In this document: positions 1 to 8,914 of the stretch, in pieces | Numbering within the stretch: the stretch's first letter is position 1 | Layout: every line of letters begins with the position of its first letter | Assembly (NCBI GenBank): GCA_002350525.1 | Contig: DEFA01000036.1 | Location: forward strand, 158,542 to 200,701 | DNA length: 42,160 nucleotides | Reading direction: 5' to 3' | Source of the DNA: Lachnospiraceae bacterium UBA2864 | GTDB lineage: Bacteria; Bacillota; Clostridia; Lachnospirales; Lachnospiraceae | The notes under the pieces: generated by a model | Databases searched by the model: none | Told to the model about the DNA's origin: nothing | The model's input: the letters and a program-made list of their open reading frames with translations, nothing else | Made by a program: the position numbers and the translations under genes

Positions 1-75
1 GACCTTAAGAAGGGTCTTGCAACACTTTGTATCGGCGGTGGTATGGGCTGCGCTACAATAGTAGAAAGAGACTAA
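1..75 (+). CDS. thl: Acetyl-CoA acetyltransferase (thiolase), C-terminal end only
   Basis: The first 75 bases read in frame 1 as the last 24 residues of a thiolase, ending in TAA. They include the glycine-rich stretch LCIGGGMGCAT, which in this family carries the second active-site cysteine. Thiolase condenses two acetyl-CoA to acetoacetyl-CoA, the entry step of butyrate synthesis. The gene runs off the left edge, so length and start cannot be judged. The next gene, crotonase, begins 10 bases after the stop, and its ribosome binding site overlaps the stop codon, so the two are surely co-transcribed. The motif and the downstream pathway genes make the call secure despite the short remnant. Confidence 0.9.
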   Translation, partial: DLKKGLATLCIGGGMGCATIVERD

Positions 76-85
76 GGTGAATTAT

Positions 86-880
86 ATGGCAGAATTTGTT
101 ACATACGAGCAGGACGGATTTGTAGGTGTTATCACAATCAACCGTCCACAGGCTCTTAATGCTCTTAACTCACAGGTTCTTGAAGAGCTTGAGGAGACAT
201 TTAAGGCAGTAGATCTTGAGACTACAAGAGCACTTATTCTTACCGGTGCAGGAGAAAAGTCATTTGTAGCAGGTGCAGATATCGGAGAGATGTCGTCACT
301 CAGCAAGGCAGAAGGAGAAGCTTTCGGTAAGAAGGGTAATGATATCTTCAGATTTATCGAAACATTCCCAATCCCTGTAATTGCTGCAGTTAATGGTTTT
401 GCTCTTGGCGGAGGCTGCGAGATATCCATGAGCTGTGATATCAGAATCTGTTCAGAGAACGCTATCTTCGGTCAGCCTGAGGTTGGTCTCGGAATCACAC
501 CGGGATTCGGCGGTACACAGAGACTTGCAAGAATCATCGGTGTCGGTATGGCTAAGCAGCTTATCTATACAGCAAGAAATATCAAGGCTGAGCAGGCTAA
601 GGCAATCGGTCTTGTAAATGAGGTATATCCACAGGATGAACTTCTGGATCAGGCTAAGAAGCTTGCATCTATCATCGTAGCAAATGCACCTATCGCAGTA
701 AGAAACTGTAAGAAGGCTATAAATGACGGCCTTGATGCTGATATGGATCAGGCTATTGTTATAGAAGAGAAACTTTTCGGTGACTGCTTCGAGACAGAAG
801 ATCAGAAGGCAGCTATGGCTAATTTCCTTGAGAAAGATAAGGAAAAGAAGCTTAAGGTTGTTCCATTCAACAATAGATAA
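86..880 (+). CDS. crt: 3-hydroxybutyryl-CoA dehydratase (crotonase)
   Basis: Dehydrates 3-hydroxybutyryl-CoA to crotonyl-CoA in the cytoplasm, the third step of the butyrate pathway. The 264-residue protein has the usual enoyl-CoA hydratase length. Visible motifs are the oxyanion-hole region AGADIGEM near residue 65, GGGCEISMSCDIR from residue 108 and FGQPEVGLGITPGFGG from residue 128. The two catalytic glutamates expected for the family fall at E112 and E132. A GTG at 77 in the same frame would add three residues. I chose the ATG at 86 because TAAGGTGA at 73-80 is then well spaced as ribosome binding site, while it would overlap the GTG. It is the second gene of the operon, following thl. 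Confidence 0.95.
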   Translation: MAEFVTYEQDGFVGVITINRPQALNALNSQVLEELEETFKAVDLETTRALILTGAGEKSFVAGADIGEMSSLSKAEGEAFGKKGNDIFRFIETFPIPVIAAVNGFALGGGCEISMSCDIRICSENAIFGQPEVGLGITPGFGGTQRLARIIGVGMAKQLIYTARNIKAEQAKAIGLVNEVYPQDELLDQAKKLASIIVANAPIAVRNCKKAINDGLDADMDQAIVIEEKLFGDCFETEDQKAAMANFLEKDKEKKLKVVPFNNR

Positions 881-915
881 ATATTTGACTGATATATATA
901 TAGGAGGATTACAAA

Positions 916-1758
916 ATGGTAGTAGGAATCGTTGGTGCCGGTACAATGGGTTCAGGTATAGCTCAGGCATTCGCAATGACAGACGGTTATGAAGTACGTC
1001 TCTGCGATATCAAGCAGGAGTTTGCTGACGGTGGTAAGGCTAAGATTGAGAAAAACATCAACTTCCTTGTAGGTAAGGAAAAGATCACTGCAGATAAGGG
1101 CGCTGAGATCCTTGGAAAGATCAAGACAGGTCTTAAGGATATTTGTGCTGATTGTGACCTTGTTATTGAGGTTGCTCCTGAGAATATGGAACTTAAGAAG
1201 CAGACATTTACAGAGCTTATGAACATCTGTAAGGCAGATTGCATCTTTGCTACTAATACATCATCACTTTCTATCACAGAAATCGGTTCAGTACTTGACA
1301 GACCGCTTATCGGTATGCATTTCTTCAATCCTGCTGACAGAATGAAGCTTGTTGAGGTTATTGCAGGTGGTAACACTCCTGATGATCTTGTTGAGAAGAT
1401 CAAGGGAATCGCTACAGAGATCGGTAAGACACCGGTTCAGGTTGCTGAAGCTCCTGGATTCGTTGTTAACAGAGTTCTTATCCCTATGATTAACGAAGCT
1501 ATAGGTATCTATGCTGACGGTATCGCTACTGTTGAAGATATCGATACAGCTATGATGCTTGGATGCTCACATCCTATGGGACCTCTTGCTCTCGGTGATC
1601 TTGTTGGTCTTGATATTGTACTTGCTATTATGGAAGTACTTCAGTCAGAGACAGGCGATCCTAAGTATCGTCCACACCCACTTCTTCGTAAGATGGTTCG
1701 TGCTAAGAAGCTTGGCCGTAAGACAGGTATCGGTTTCTACGATTATTCAAAGAAATAA
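916..1758 (+). CDS. hbd: 3-hydroxybutyryl-CoA dehydrogenase
   Basis: Reduces acetoacetyl-CoA to 3-hydroxybutyryl-CoA with NAD(P)H, the second step of the butyrate pathway. The 280 residues match the short single-function family. The N-terminal Rossmann nucleotide-binding motif GAGTMGSG lies at residues 7-14. GMHFFNPADRMKLVEV carries the catalytic His (H135) and Glu (E147) expected for this family, and the helical C-terminal domain with a GFVVNR motif follows. The ATG at 916 sits 9 bases after a GGAGG ribosome binding site at 902-906. It lies 35 bases after crt and is followed by a stem-loop before bcd. Placing hbd between crt and bcd is the arrangement I know from Butyrivibrio; in solventogenic clostridia hbd comes last. 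Confidence 0.95.
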   Translation: MVVGIVGAGTMGSGIAQAFAMTDGYEVRLCDIKQEFADGGKAKIEKNINFLVGKEKITADKGAEILGKIKTGLKDICADCDLVIEVAPENMELKKQTFTELMNICKADCIFATNTSSLSITEIGSVLDRPLIGMHFFNPADRMKLVEVIAGGNTPDDLVEKIKGIATEIGKTPVQVAEAPGFVVNRVLIPMINEAIGIYADGIATVEDIDTAMMLGCSHPMGPLALGDLVGLDIVLAIMEVLQSETGDPKYRPHPLLRKMVRAKKLGRKTGIGFYDYSKK

Positions 1759-1771
1759 TTAAGTAATTCAT

Positions 1772-1809
1772 CCCGGGACCGCGTTTTTCAGGAAAATACG
1801 GTGCCCGGG
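1772..1809 (+). other. Intercistronic stem-loop between hbd and bcd
   Basis: CCCGGGACCGCGTTTT pairs with AAAATACGGTGCCCGGG around a five-base loop, giving a GC-rich stem of about 16 pairs with one bulge or mismatch. It begins 13 bases after the hbd stop. No run of T follows (the next bases are TTGTTGTACG), so it is not a normal intrinsic terminator. It could be an mRNA stabiliser or processing site that sets the ratio of upstream to downstream gene products, or a partial terminator. Confidence 0.7.
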
Positions 1810-1863
1810 TTGTTGTACGTTTAATGCAATATTAAATGATATGTATTTTTGGAGGAAGAATTA

Positions 1864-3030
1864 ATGGATTTCACACTTGACAAAAAGTATGAGATGGCTC
1901 GTGAACTCTTCAGAGAATTTGCTGAAAATGAAGTAAAACCTCTTGCTATGGAAATTGACGAGCAGCACAGATTCCCTACGGAAACTGTTGAAAAGATGGC
2001 AAAGTACGGATTCTTGGGTATTCCTGTACCAAAGGAATTCGGTGGACAGGGCTGTGATGTACTTACATACATTATGGCTGTAGAAGAGATGGCTAAAGTA
2101 TGTGCAACAACTTCAGTTATCCTTTCAGCTCACACTTCGCTTTGTATCGATCCTATTCTCACATACGGTACTCCTGCTCAGAAGGAGAAGTATGTAGCAG
2201 ACCTTGCATCAGGAAGAAAACTTGGTGCTTTCGCGCTTACTGAGCCAGGTGCAGGTACAGATGCTCAGATGCAGCAGACTAAGGCTGTTCTGGACGGTGA
2301 AGAGTGGGTGCTTAACGGTTCTAAATGTTTTATTACAAACGGTAAGGTTGCTGATGTTTACATCGTTATCGCCGTTACGGGAATCGTAGAGAAGCGTGGC
2401 CGTAAGATGAAGGAGATATCTGCATTTATCGTAGATAAGGATACTCCGGGATTCTCTTTCGGTACAAAGGAAAATAAGATGGGTATCTGTGGTTCTTCCA
2501 CATATGAGCTTATATTTGAAGATGCTCGTATCCCTAAGTCAGCACTTCTCGGTGCTCAGGGTAAGGGATTCGGTATAGCTATGCATACACTTGACGGTGG
2601 ACGTATAGGTATCGCTGCTCAGGCTCTCGGTATTGCAGAGGGAGCTCTTGAGAGAACAATCGCATATACTAAGGAACGTAAGCAGTTCGGCCGTTCTATA
2701 TCAGCTTTCCAGAATACTCAGTTCCAGCTTGCTGATATGGCTACAAAGGTTGAGGCTGCTAAGATGCTTGTATATAAAGCTGCACGTACCAAAGATCAGT
2801 ACAATCAGGATCATAAGACTTCATATAGTGTTGAAGCTGCTATGGCTAAGCTTTACGCAGCAGAAGTTGCTATGGAAGTTACAACAAAGGCTGTTCAGCT
2901 TCACGGTGGATATGGATATATTAAGGAATATGAAGTTGAGCGTATGATGCGTGATGCTAAGATCACTGAAATATATGAGGGAACCAGCGAAGTTCAGCGT
3001 ATGGTTATCTCAGGAAATCTGTTAGGTTAA
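1864..3030 (+). CDS. bcd: Butyryl-CoA dehydrogenase
   Basis: FAD-dependent acyl-CoA dehydrogenase that reduces crotonyl-CoA to butyryl-CoA, forming with EtfAB the electron-bifurcating complex that also reduces ferredoxin. The 388 residues are typical. Signatures are ALTEPGAGTDA in the first third, FITNGKVAD shortly after, and the C-terminal GGYGYIKEYEVER followed by ITEIYEGTSEVQR, in which the catalytic Glu is E372. A TTG at 1849 would add five residues. The ATG at 1864 is preferred because GGAGG at 1851-1855 precedes it at normal distance and lies inside the longer reading. It follows the stem-loop at 1772-1809 and precedes etfB by 13 bases. Confidence 0.95.
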   Translation: MDFTLDKKYEMARELFREFAENEVKPLAMEIDEQHRFPTETVEKMAKYGFLGIPVPKEFGGQGCDVLTYIMAVEEMAKVCATTSVILSAHTSLCIDPILTYGTPAQKEKYVADLASGRKLGAFALTEPGAGTDAQMQQTKAVLDGEEWVLNGSKCFITNGKVADVYIVIAVTGIVEKRGRKMKEISAFIVDKDTPGFSFGTKENKMGICGSSTYELIFEDARIPKSALLGAQGKGFGIAMHTLDGGRIGIAAQALGIAEGALERTIAYTKERKQFGRSISAFQNTQFQLADMATKVEAAKMLVYKAARTKDQYNQDHKTSYSVEAAMAKLYAAEVAMEVTTKAVQLHGGYGYIKEYEVERMMRDAKITEIYEGTSEVQRMVISGNLLG

Positions 3031-3043
3031 GGAGGGTACGGGC

Positions 3044-3829
3044 ATGAAAATAATAGTTTGTGTTAAGCAGGTACCTGATACAAAGGGTGGAGTTAAGTTT
3101 AAACCGGATGGAACTCTTGATAGAGCAGCTATGAAGTCTATCATGAATCCGGATGATAAAGCAGGTCTTGAGGCAGCTCTCAGAATCAAGGATGAGATCG
3201 GTGCTGAAGTAACAGTTCTTACAATGGGTCTTCCTAAGGCTGAAGAAGTTCTTCGTGAGGCTATGGCTATGGGCGCTGACAAGGGAATCCTTGTAACAGA
3301 CAGAAGACTTGCAGGTGCTGATACCTGGGCAACATCCCAGACTATAGCAGCAGCTATCAGAAATCTTGAGTATGATCTTATTATCACAGGACGTCAGGCT
3401 ATTGACGGTGATACAGCACAGGTTGGTCCTCAGATTTCAGAGCACCTTGGAATCCCTGTAATATCTTATGCTGAAGAGCTTAAGGTTGAGGGAGACAGTG
3501 TTATCGTTAAGAGACAGTACGATGACAGATACCATATGTTAAAGGCTAAGATGCCATGTCTTGTAACAGCTCTTTCAGAGCTTAATCAGCCAAGATATAT
3601 GACACCTGGCGGAATATGGGATGCACTTGAAAAGGAAATAACAGTTTGGGACAGAGATGCTCTTACAACACTTGATGACAGCAACATGGGTCTTAAGGGT
3701 TCTCCTACACAGATTGCAAAGGCTTCGGATAAGGTTGCTAAGGGAGCAGGAGAGAAGGTTGTACCTGATTCTGCTAATGACGCAGCTAAGTATATCTTTA
3801 ATATTCTTGCTGAGAAGCATGTAATCTAA
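3044..3829 (+). CDS. etfB: Electron transfer flavoprotein beta subunit
   Basis: Small subunit of the flavoprotein that takes electrons from NADH and delivers them to butyryl-CoA dehydrogenase and ferredoxin. The 261 residues begin MKIIVCVKQVPDT, the family's standard N-terminus. ITGRQAIDGDTAQVGPQ near residue 120 is the nucleotide-binding region typical of EtfB, and the C-terminal arm follows. The ATG at 3044 has AAGGAGGG just upstream and lies 13 bases after the bcd stop; etfA starts 18 bases after its stop. Position between bcd and etfA fits a bifurcating Bcd-EtfAB complex, although bifurcation itself is inferred from the family and not visible in the sequence. Confidence 0.95.
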   Translation: MKIIVCVKQVPDTKGGVKFKPDGTLDRAAMKSIMNPDDKAGLEAALRIKDEIGAEVTVLTMGLPKAEEVLREAMAMGADKGILVTDRRLAGADTWATSQTIAAAIRNLEYDLIITGRQAIDGDTAQVGPQISEHLGIPVISYAEELKVEGDSVIVKRQYDDRYHMLKAKMPCLVTALSELNQPRYMTPGGIWDALEKEITVWDRDALTTLDDSNMGLKGSPTQIAKASDKVAKGAGEKVVPDSANDAAKYIFNILAEKHVI

Positions 3830-3847
3830 GAAAGGGAGGATGTTTAG

Positions 3848-4906
3848 ATGTCAGTTAATGAATATAAGGGAGTTTATGTATTCGCACAGCAGGTTGATAA
3901 TCATATCGATGAGATTGTGTATGAGCTCCTTCAGAAAGCTATGGATCTTGCTGCAGACCTTTCTACAGAGGTTGTTGCGGTTCTCGTTGGTTCAGAGATT
4001 AAGAACAAGGTGTTCCATCTTGAAGAGCATGGTGCAGACAGAGTCATCCTTATCGATGATCCTGAGCTTAAGGAGTATAGAACAGAGCCTTATGCTCATG
4101 CACTTGCAGAAGTTATAAATAAGTTCAAGCCGGATGTATTCCTTATCGGAGCTACAGCTATCGGCCGTGATCTTGCACCTCGTGTATGTGCAAGAGTTCA
4201 TACAGGACTTACAGCAGATTGTACATCACTTGAGATCGGTGATTTCCCTCTTAACCCTATTCCGGGTAAGGAAGATGAGCAGAAGCATAATCAGCTTCTT
4301 ATGACTCGTCCTGCTTTTGGCGGAAATACAATCGCTACAATTGCCTGTCCGGATTTCAGACCTCAGATGGCTACAGTTCGTCCGGGCGTTATGAAGAGAT
4401 CTCCTAAGGTTGTAGGAAGAACATGTGAACTTGTTGAGTTTAATCCTGGATTCACACCTAACAACTGCTATGTTGAGATTCTTGATATAATCAAGGAGCA
4501 GAAGAAGACAGTTAATATCCAGAAGGCTAAGATTCTTGTAGCCGGCGGTAGAGGTGTCGGTTCTGCTGAGAACTTCAAGCTTCTCAGAGATCTTGCGGAT
4601 GCTCTCGGCGGAGAAGTTGCATGTTCACGTGCAGCCGTAGATAACGGTTGGCTTCCTAAAGAGCTTCAGGTAGGTCAGACAGGTAAGACTGTTCGCCCTG
4701 CACTTTACTTCGCAGTAGGTATCTCAGGTGCTATTCAGCATGTAGCAGGTATGGAAGAATCAGATCTTATCATCGCTATCAATAAGGATGAGTCAGCTCC
4801 GATCTTTGATGTAGCTGATTACGGTATTGTAGGTGATCTTAATAAGATCCTTCCTGAGCTTACAAAGAGCATAATTGATGCTAAGAATGAAGGAATAGAA
4901 GACTGA
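3848..4906 (+). CDS. etfA: Electron transfer flavoprotein alpha subunit
   Basis: Large FAD-binding subunit of the electron transfer flavoprotein, partner of EtfB and Bcd. The 352 residues contain the N-terminal alpha/beta domain and the C-terminal FAD domain, with VAGGRGVGSAENF followed by SRAAVDNGW and the signature ALYFAVGISGAIQHVAGM. APIFDVADYGIVGD lies near the end. No extra ferredoxin domain is present. The ATG at 3848 follows AAAGGGAGGA. It is the last gene of the butyrate operon, and a hairpin at 4943-4985 lies just beyond the stop. No butyrate kinase or butyryl-CoA:acetate CoA-transferase gene lies in the window, so the final step must be encoded elsewhere. Confidence 0.95.
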   Translation: MSVNEYKGVYVFAQQVDNHIDEIVYELLQKAMDLAADLSTEVVAVLVGSEIKNKVFHLEEHGADRVILIDDPELKEYRTEPYAHALAEVINKFKPDVFLIGATAIGRDLAPRVCARVHTGLTADCTSLEIGDFPLNPIPGKEDEQKHNQLLMTRPAFGGNTIATIACPDFRPQMATVRPGVMKRSPKVVGRTCELVEFNPGFTPNNCYVEILDIIKEQKKTVNIQKAKILVAGGRGVGSAENFKLLRDLADALGGEVACSRAAVDNGWLPKELQVGQTGKTVRPALYFAVGISGAIQHVAGMEESDLIIAINKDESAPIFDVADYGIVGDLNKILPELTKSIIDAKNEGIED

Positions 4907-4942
4907 TCGCCTGATTCAGTATGAATAAAAATTAATGTAAAA

Positions 4943-4985
4943 ATGCCTCATGTGTGATATGCTATATGCTGTAGACATGGGGCAT
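4943..4985 (+). terminator. Probable terminator of the butyrate operon
   Basis: ATGCCTCATGT at 4943-4953 pairs with ACATGGGGCAT at 4975-4985 with one G-U pair, around a 21-base loop. Flanking A-rich and T-containing sequence (TTAAACATTTT) extends the stem a little. The U-tract is poor, so termination may be incomplete. I could not find a convincing promoter in the 38 bases between this hairpin and the protease gene. Confidence 0.5.
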
Positions 4986-5023
4986 TAAACATTTTGATAA
5001 AGTCTAACAGGAGGGCAGATTTA

Positions 5024-7495
5024 ATGGATCCAAATAGTGGAGGCAGACAAAAGAAAGTCACAGATAACTCCAAAGGAGTACATAGAAGAGGAGAAGGACT
5101 CGGCACAGGTCCGGTCGGAAGACAGGACGGATATGCAGGTCGTACAGGCAGCAGCGGTTCAGGACGAGGTTCAGGAACAAGAGCCGGTGGTGGCGGAATG
5201 AAGCTTATAATTCTCCTTGTTATCATGCTTCTTGGTGGAGGAGGAGGTCTCGGTGCGTTTCTAGGAGGAGGTTCAGGCGATGGAAACGGTGGTTCGGGAA
5301 CAGGAGTTGTAACCGGAACCGGCTCAGGAAGCAGCACGGGTTCAATTGGTCTGGGTGGAACAGGTTCAAGCTCCGGATCTCAGTCAGGAGGTTCATCCCT
5401 CGGCCTTGGAGATATAACAAGTCTTTTCGGAGGCTTTTCGGGTTCACAGACTTCTGCCGGATGGACAGACGGTTTCAATAATACTAGTAAACTTAATACA
5501 GATGTAAATTCTGCTGCACGTCCTAAGAGAACTGAGATTCTCGGTAACGGACAGGATAAGATTACATTTATGATATATATGTGCGGTACCGATCTTGAGT
5601 CAAGAAGCGGTATGGCTTCGAACGATATGCGTGAGATGGCCGCCGCATCGCTTAATCCGAATATAAATATCATAATCTATACAGGTGGATGTAAAGCATG
5701 GAAAATCAACGGACTTTCCAATTCCACAAATCAGATCTACAGGATAAATAACGGAAATCTGGAGCAGCTTGTTGCTGATGCCGGCGATAAGGCCATGACA
5801 GATCCGACTACACTTACATCTTTCATTAAGTATTGCGCAGAGAATTATCCTGCAAACAGGAATGAACTTATATTCTGGGATCATGGCGGAGGATCCATTA
5901 CAGGATACGGCTATGATGAAAAGCATAAGAATGAAGGTTCGATGGATCTTGCCGAGATCAACTCAGCACTTAAGAATGCAGGCGTTACATTTGATTTCAT
6001 TGGTTTTGATACATGTCTCATGGGTACTTATGAGACTGCTCTTATGTGCAGCAACTATGCTGATTATCTGGTTGCTTCGGAAGAGACAGAACCGGGTATC
6101 GGCTGGTACTATACTCCTTGGCTCAATGAGCTTTCAAAGGATACTTCAATGCCGACACTTAACCTCGGTAAGAATATAGTAGATGCCTTCATCGATGAAT
6201 GTGGACGTAAATGCGGCGGACAGAAGTGCACACTTGCCGTTATCGACCTCTGTGAGCTTTCGCAGACCGTTCCTTCTAAGATGACAGGTTTCGCAACAGA
6301 TACAGCTTCTAAGATCAAAGCGGATTATAAGACTGTTTCTGATGCACGAGTAGGTACAAGAGAATTTGCAACATCTTCTCAGATAGATCAGATAGACCTT
6401 GTAAATCTTACTCAGAGAATAGGTTCCGATGATGCAAAGGCACTTCAGGATACACTTCTCTCAGCTATAAAATATAACAGAACTTCTCCAAGCATGACAA
6501 ACGCTTACGGCCTTTCAATATACTTCCCGTACAGGAAGGCTAACAAGGTCGGTACAGTGGTTTCGGCATATAATGATATCGGAATGGATGATGAATATGC
6601 TAAATGTATCAAGGCATTTGCGGGTCTTGAAACTTCCGGCCAGATAGCTGCAGGCGGTTCAGCAAATCCGTTCAGTATGCTTATGGGTGGTTCACCTACA
6701 TCTTCGACACAGGGTGGAGATGCAATCGGAGCGCTTCTTAATGCATTCCTCGGCGGTGGAAGAAGCATAGAAGGTATCGATAGAAATGCATCAGATTTCA
6801 TGGATGATACATCTGTTTACAACGTTGATGAAGCTGCAGGATATGTTGCATCAAATCAGTTTGATCCATCGAAGATGGTATGGAATACCGAAAGTGACGG
6901 TACTCATACTATGAGTATAAGTACAGATCAGTGGAAGCTTATACAGTCGCTTCAGGTTAATATGTTTGTTGACGACGGAACAGGCTACGTTGATATGGGC
7001 CTTGACAGTATATATCAGTTCACGGAAGACGGAAGACTCATCGGTGATACAGATAATACATGGCTTGCTATAGACGGACAACCGGTTGCGTTCTACTATG
7101 AAGATACAACTACTGATGACAGTGGATTTGATGTAGTTACAGGTCGTGTTCCTGTACTTCTGGATGGTGTGAGAGCAAATCTTATCATTACCTTCGATCA
7201 GAATGATCCATACGGTTATATCGCAGGAGCAAGATACGATTATGTTGACGGTGAGACAGATGCAGTAGCTAAGGGAGTAACCGAGATAGAAGAAGGAACA
7301 ACCATCGATTACCTCTGTGATTACTACTCATACGACGGAGTATATCAGGATAGTTATATGCTCGGTGACCAGGTGACATATTCAAAGAATATGGATATAA
7401 GTAACGTAGATGTCGGAGCCGATACACAGATAACATATCTGCTTACGGATATCTACAACCAGGAATACTGGACACCGGTTGTACCTGCAAATTAA
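5024..7495 (+). CDS. Clostripain-family (C11) cysteine protease, membrane anchored
   Basis: An 823-residue protein with a C11 peptidase core. FMIYMCGTDLESRSG opens the caspase-like fold, WDHGGG carries the catalytic His (H287) and GFDTCLMG carries the catalytic Cys (C331). Such enzymes usually cut after Arg or Lys. The first 58 residues are basic and glycine/serine-rich. A hydrophobic segment at about 59-80 acts as an uncleaved signal or anchor, followed by a low-complexity Gly/Ser linker to about residue 130. The C-terminal 250 residues, after a second Gly-rich stretch, look like a beta-rich accessory domain that I do not recognise. The ATG at 5024 has AGGAGGG at 5009-5015; a TTG at 4994 has no such site. 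Likely on the cell surface; substrate unknown. Confidence 0.85.
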   Translation: MDPNSGGRQKKVTDNSKGVHRRGEGLGTGPVGRQDGYAGRTGSSGSGRGSGTRAGGGGMKLIILLVIMLLGGGGGLGAFLGGGSGDGNGGSGTGVVTGTGSGSSTGSIGLGGTGSSSGSQSGGSSLGLGDITSLFGGFSGSQTSAGWTDGFNNTSKLNTDVNSAARPKRTEILGNGQDKITFMIYMCGTDLESRSGMASNDMREMAAASLNPNINIIIYTGGCKAWKINGLSNSTNQIYRINNGNLEQLVADAGDKAMTDPTTLTSFIKYCAENYPANRNELIFWDHGGGSITGYGYDEKHKNEGSMDLAEINSALKNAGVTFDFIGFDTCLMGTYETALMCSNYADYLVASEETEPGIGWYYTPWLNELSKDTSMPTLNLGKNIVDAFIDECGRKCGGQKCTLAVIDLCELSQTVPSKMTGFATDTASKIKADYKTVSDARVGTREFATSSQIDQIDLVNLTQRIGSDDAKALQDTLLSAIKYNRTSPSMTNAYGLSIYFPYRKANKVGTVVSAYNDIGMDDEYAKCIKAFAGLETSGQIAAGGSANPFSMLMGGSPTSSTQGGDAIGALLNAFLGGGRSIEGIDRNASDFMDDTSVYNVDEAAGYVASNQFDPSKMVWNTESDGTHTMSISTDQWKLIQSLQVNMFVDDGTGYVDMGLDSIYQFTEDGRLIGDTDNTWLAIDGQPVAFYYEDTTTDDSGFDVVTGRVPVLLDGVRANLIITFDQNDPYGYIAGARYDYVDGETDAVAKGVTEIEEGTTIDYLCDYYSYDGVYQDSYMLGDQVTYSKNMDISNVDVGADTQITYLLTDIYNQEYWTPVVPAN

Positions 7496-7572
7496 AATAG
7501 TTTTGTGCGTACCTGATTACTGATATATTCGATGATTTTCGGTGTATATATCATTTTGTTACTTCATAAACA

Positions 7573-7639
7573 GGATAAGCAAAACACCCTCTGAGTGACC
7601 ATTCAAATTGTGTCATCTCAGAGGGTGTTTTGCTTATCC
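7573..7639. terminator. Bidirectional terminator hairpin, copy 1 of a repeated form
   Basis: A long stem runs from GGATAAGCAAAACACCCTCT at 7573 to its complement ending at 7639. The inner part reads GAGTGACC, then loop, then TTGTGTCATCTC. A-rich and T-rich flanks make it work in both directions, ending the rightward protease gene and the leftward kinase gene. A hairpin with the same inner sequence lies at 10418-10479. Confidence 0.85.
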
Positions 7640-7644
7640 GTTCG

Positions 7645-8868
7645 TTATAATACAACCGTAAACGTAATAACTTTATTCTTGTAGTTCACCGTGATCTTCC
7701 CTTTGAACATCTCGACCAGTGATTCCGCCATTGAAAGTCCTATTCCGTAACCTGCCTTTTCACTGTTATGGGACTGATCTTCGCGGTAGAAGCGCTCAAA
7801 GAATCTTGAATAATCTACGCCTTCTCCGTCAGCATAATCATTGGATACTGTAAGGAATGTACGTTTTCCTTTGGAGAAAAGATTAACCTTAACGGTTCCG
7901 CCATCATCGCAGTATTTAACGGCATTATCAACCAGTATACTGACAAGCTCGCGGCTTCCGCGTTCATCAGCGATTATTTTTATGTCCGGATTTATATCGG
8001 CCTCAAATCCTTTTCCTGCCGCGTCAGCGACGGTCCGAAAAGATTTACATACGTCTTCGGCCTTTTCGGAAAAGTTTACTTCACTGAGAACAAGCTCATC
8101 ATGCTCCTGTAGTTTAGAGAGAACTATAAGCTGTGAGACAAGTTCCGACATTCTTGTTACCTGATTCTTGATGCTGTCTGTCCATTCACTTGAGCCGTTG
8201 GTCATTTCAAGAACTTCGGCATTAGCAGAGATTACCGCGAGAGGAGTTTTAAGTTCATGACTCGCATTTGTGATAAATTGTTTTTGTGACTCCATGTTTT
8301 TTATGATAGGAGCAACAGCACGTCTTGAAAAAATCGATAACAGTAAGATGAGAAGAAGCATGCTTATACATCCGACATATAGCGAGAAATGTGCCATTTC
8401 CGTTACGCTGATGAGACGGCTTGTACTGTCCAGAAAGGCTATAACGGTTCTTCCTTCCTTATCTTTGTCTTTTAAAAATGCATAATGAAGTCCGCCGTAT
8501 CTGAACATTCCTCTGTCACGGCCCGAATCGAGAGCGATATTAATGAATTGTTCTATATCTTCATTGTTCTTTACGGCGGCTATGTTATCAATATCAATCT
8601 GAAGATAGCTCTGGCTGTCATTAAGTGTGACCATGAAATATCTGGTTTCGTAGACGGTTTCCGGAGTAACTACAATGTCATATTTACTGTATTTTTTGTT
8701 CGAATACTCCGGAAGACCTCCGTTATCTATGATGATCTTTAAAGTGGTATATATATTTTCGCGTACCGATCTGAGACTGATATAGTTAACGAGTCCGAGA
8801 ACCATAAAGAGTACCGCGAGAAAAGATACCGAAGCTATTAAAATGAATTTTATCTTTAATTTTCTCAT
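7645..8868 (-). CDS. Sensor histidine kinase
   Basis: Membrane histidine kinase of 407 residues. One transmembrane segment lies at about 6-28, a small extracellular domain of roughly 130 residues follows, and a second segment lies at about 162-182. No clear HAMP domain separates this from the HisKA helix NASHELKTPLAVIS, with phosphoacceptor H204. The ATPase domain has the N box DNAVKYC and the G box AGYGIGLSM. A GTG at 8880 would add four residues. I prefer the ATG at 8868 because AGGTG then serves as ribosome binding site. It is the third gene of a leftward operon after the alarmone synthetase and the response regulator. It resembles kinases that sense envelope signals, but the stimulus cannot be read from the sequence. 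Confidence 0.9.
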   Translation of the reverse strand: MRKLKIKFILIASVSFLAVLFMVLGLVNYISLRSVRENIYTTLKIIIDNGGLPEYSNKKYSKYDIVVTPETVYETRYFMVTLNDSQSYLQIDIDNIAAVKNNEDIEQFINIALDSGRDRGMFRYGGLHYAFLKDKDKEGRTVIAFLDSTSRLISVTEMAHFSLYVGCISMLLLILLLSIFSRRAVAPIIKNMESQKQFITNASHELKTPLAVISANAEVLEMTNGSSEWTDSIKNQVTRMSELVSQLIVLSKLQEHDELVLSEVNFSEKAEDVCKSFRTVADAAGKGFEADINPDIKIIADERGSRELVSILVDNAVKYCDDGGTVKVNLFSKGKRTFLTVSNDYADGEGVDYSRFFERFYREDQSHNSEKAGYGIGLSMAESLVEMFKGKITVNYKNKVITFTVVL

Positions 8869-8914
8869 AGAAGTGTACACCTGATAAAAAGATGATTAAA
8901 TGTTTGAAGTGGTA

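Noticed and set aside
1772..1809. Intrinsic terminator splitting the butyrate operon
   Set aside because: No T-run follows the stem, and the genes on both sides belong to one pathway; called a stem-loop of another kind instead.
1810..1863. Internal promoter before bcd
   Set aside because: TTGTTG and TTGTAC occur, but no acceptable -10 lies at 16-18 bases.
4948..5337. Minus-strand Pro-rich open frame
   Set aside because: Mirror of the Gly-rich coding region of the C11 protease; no independent signals.
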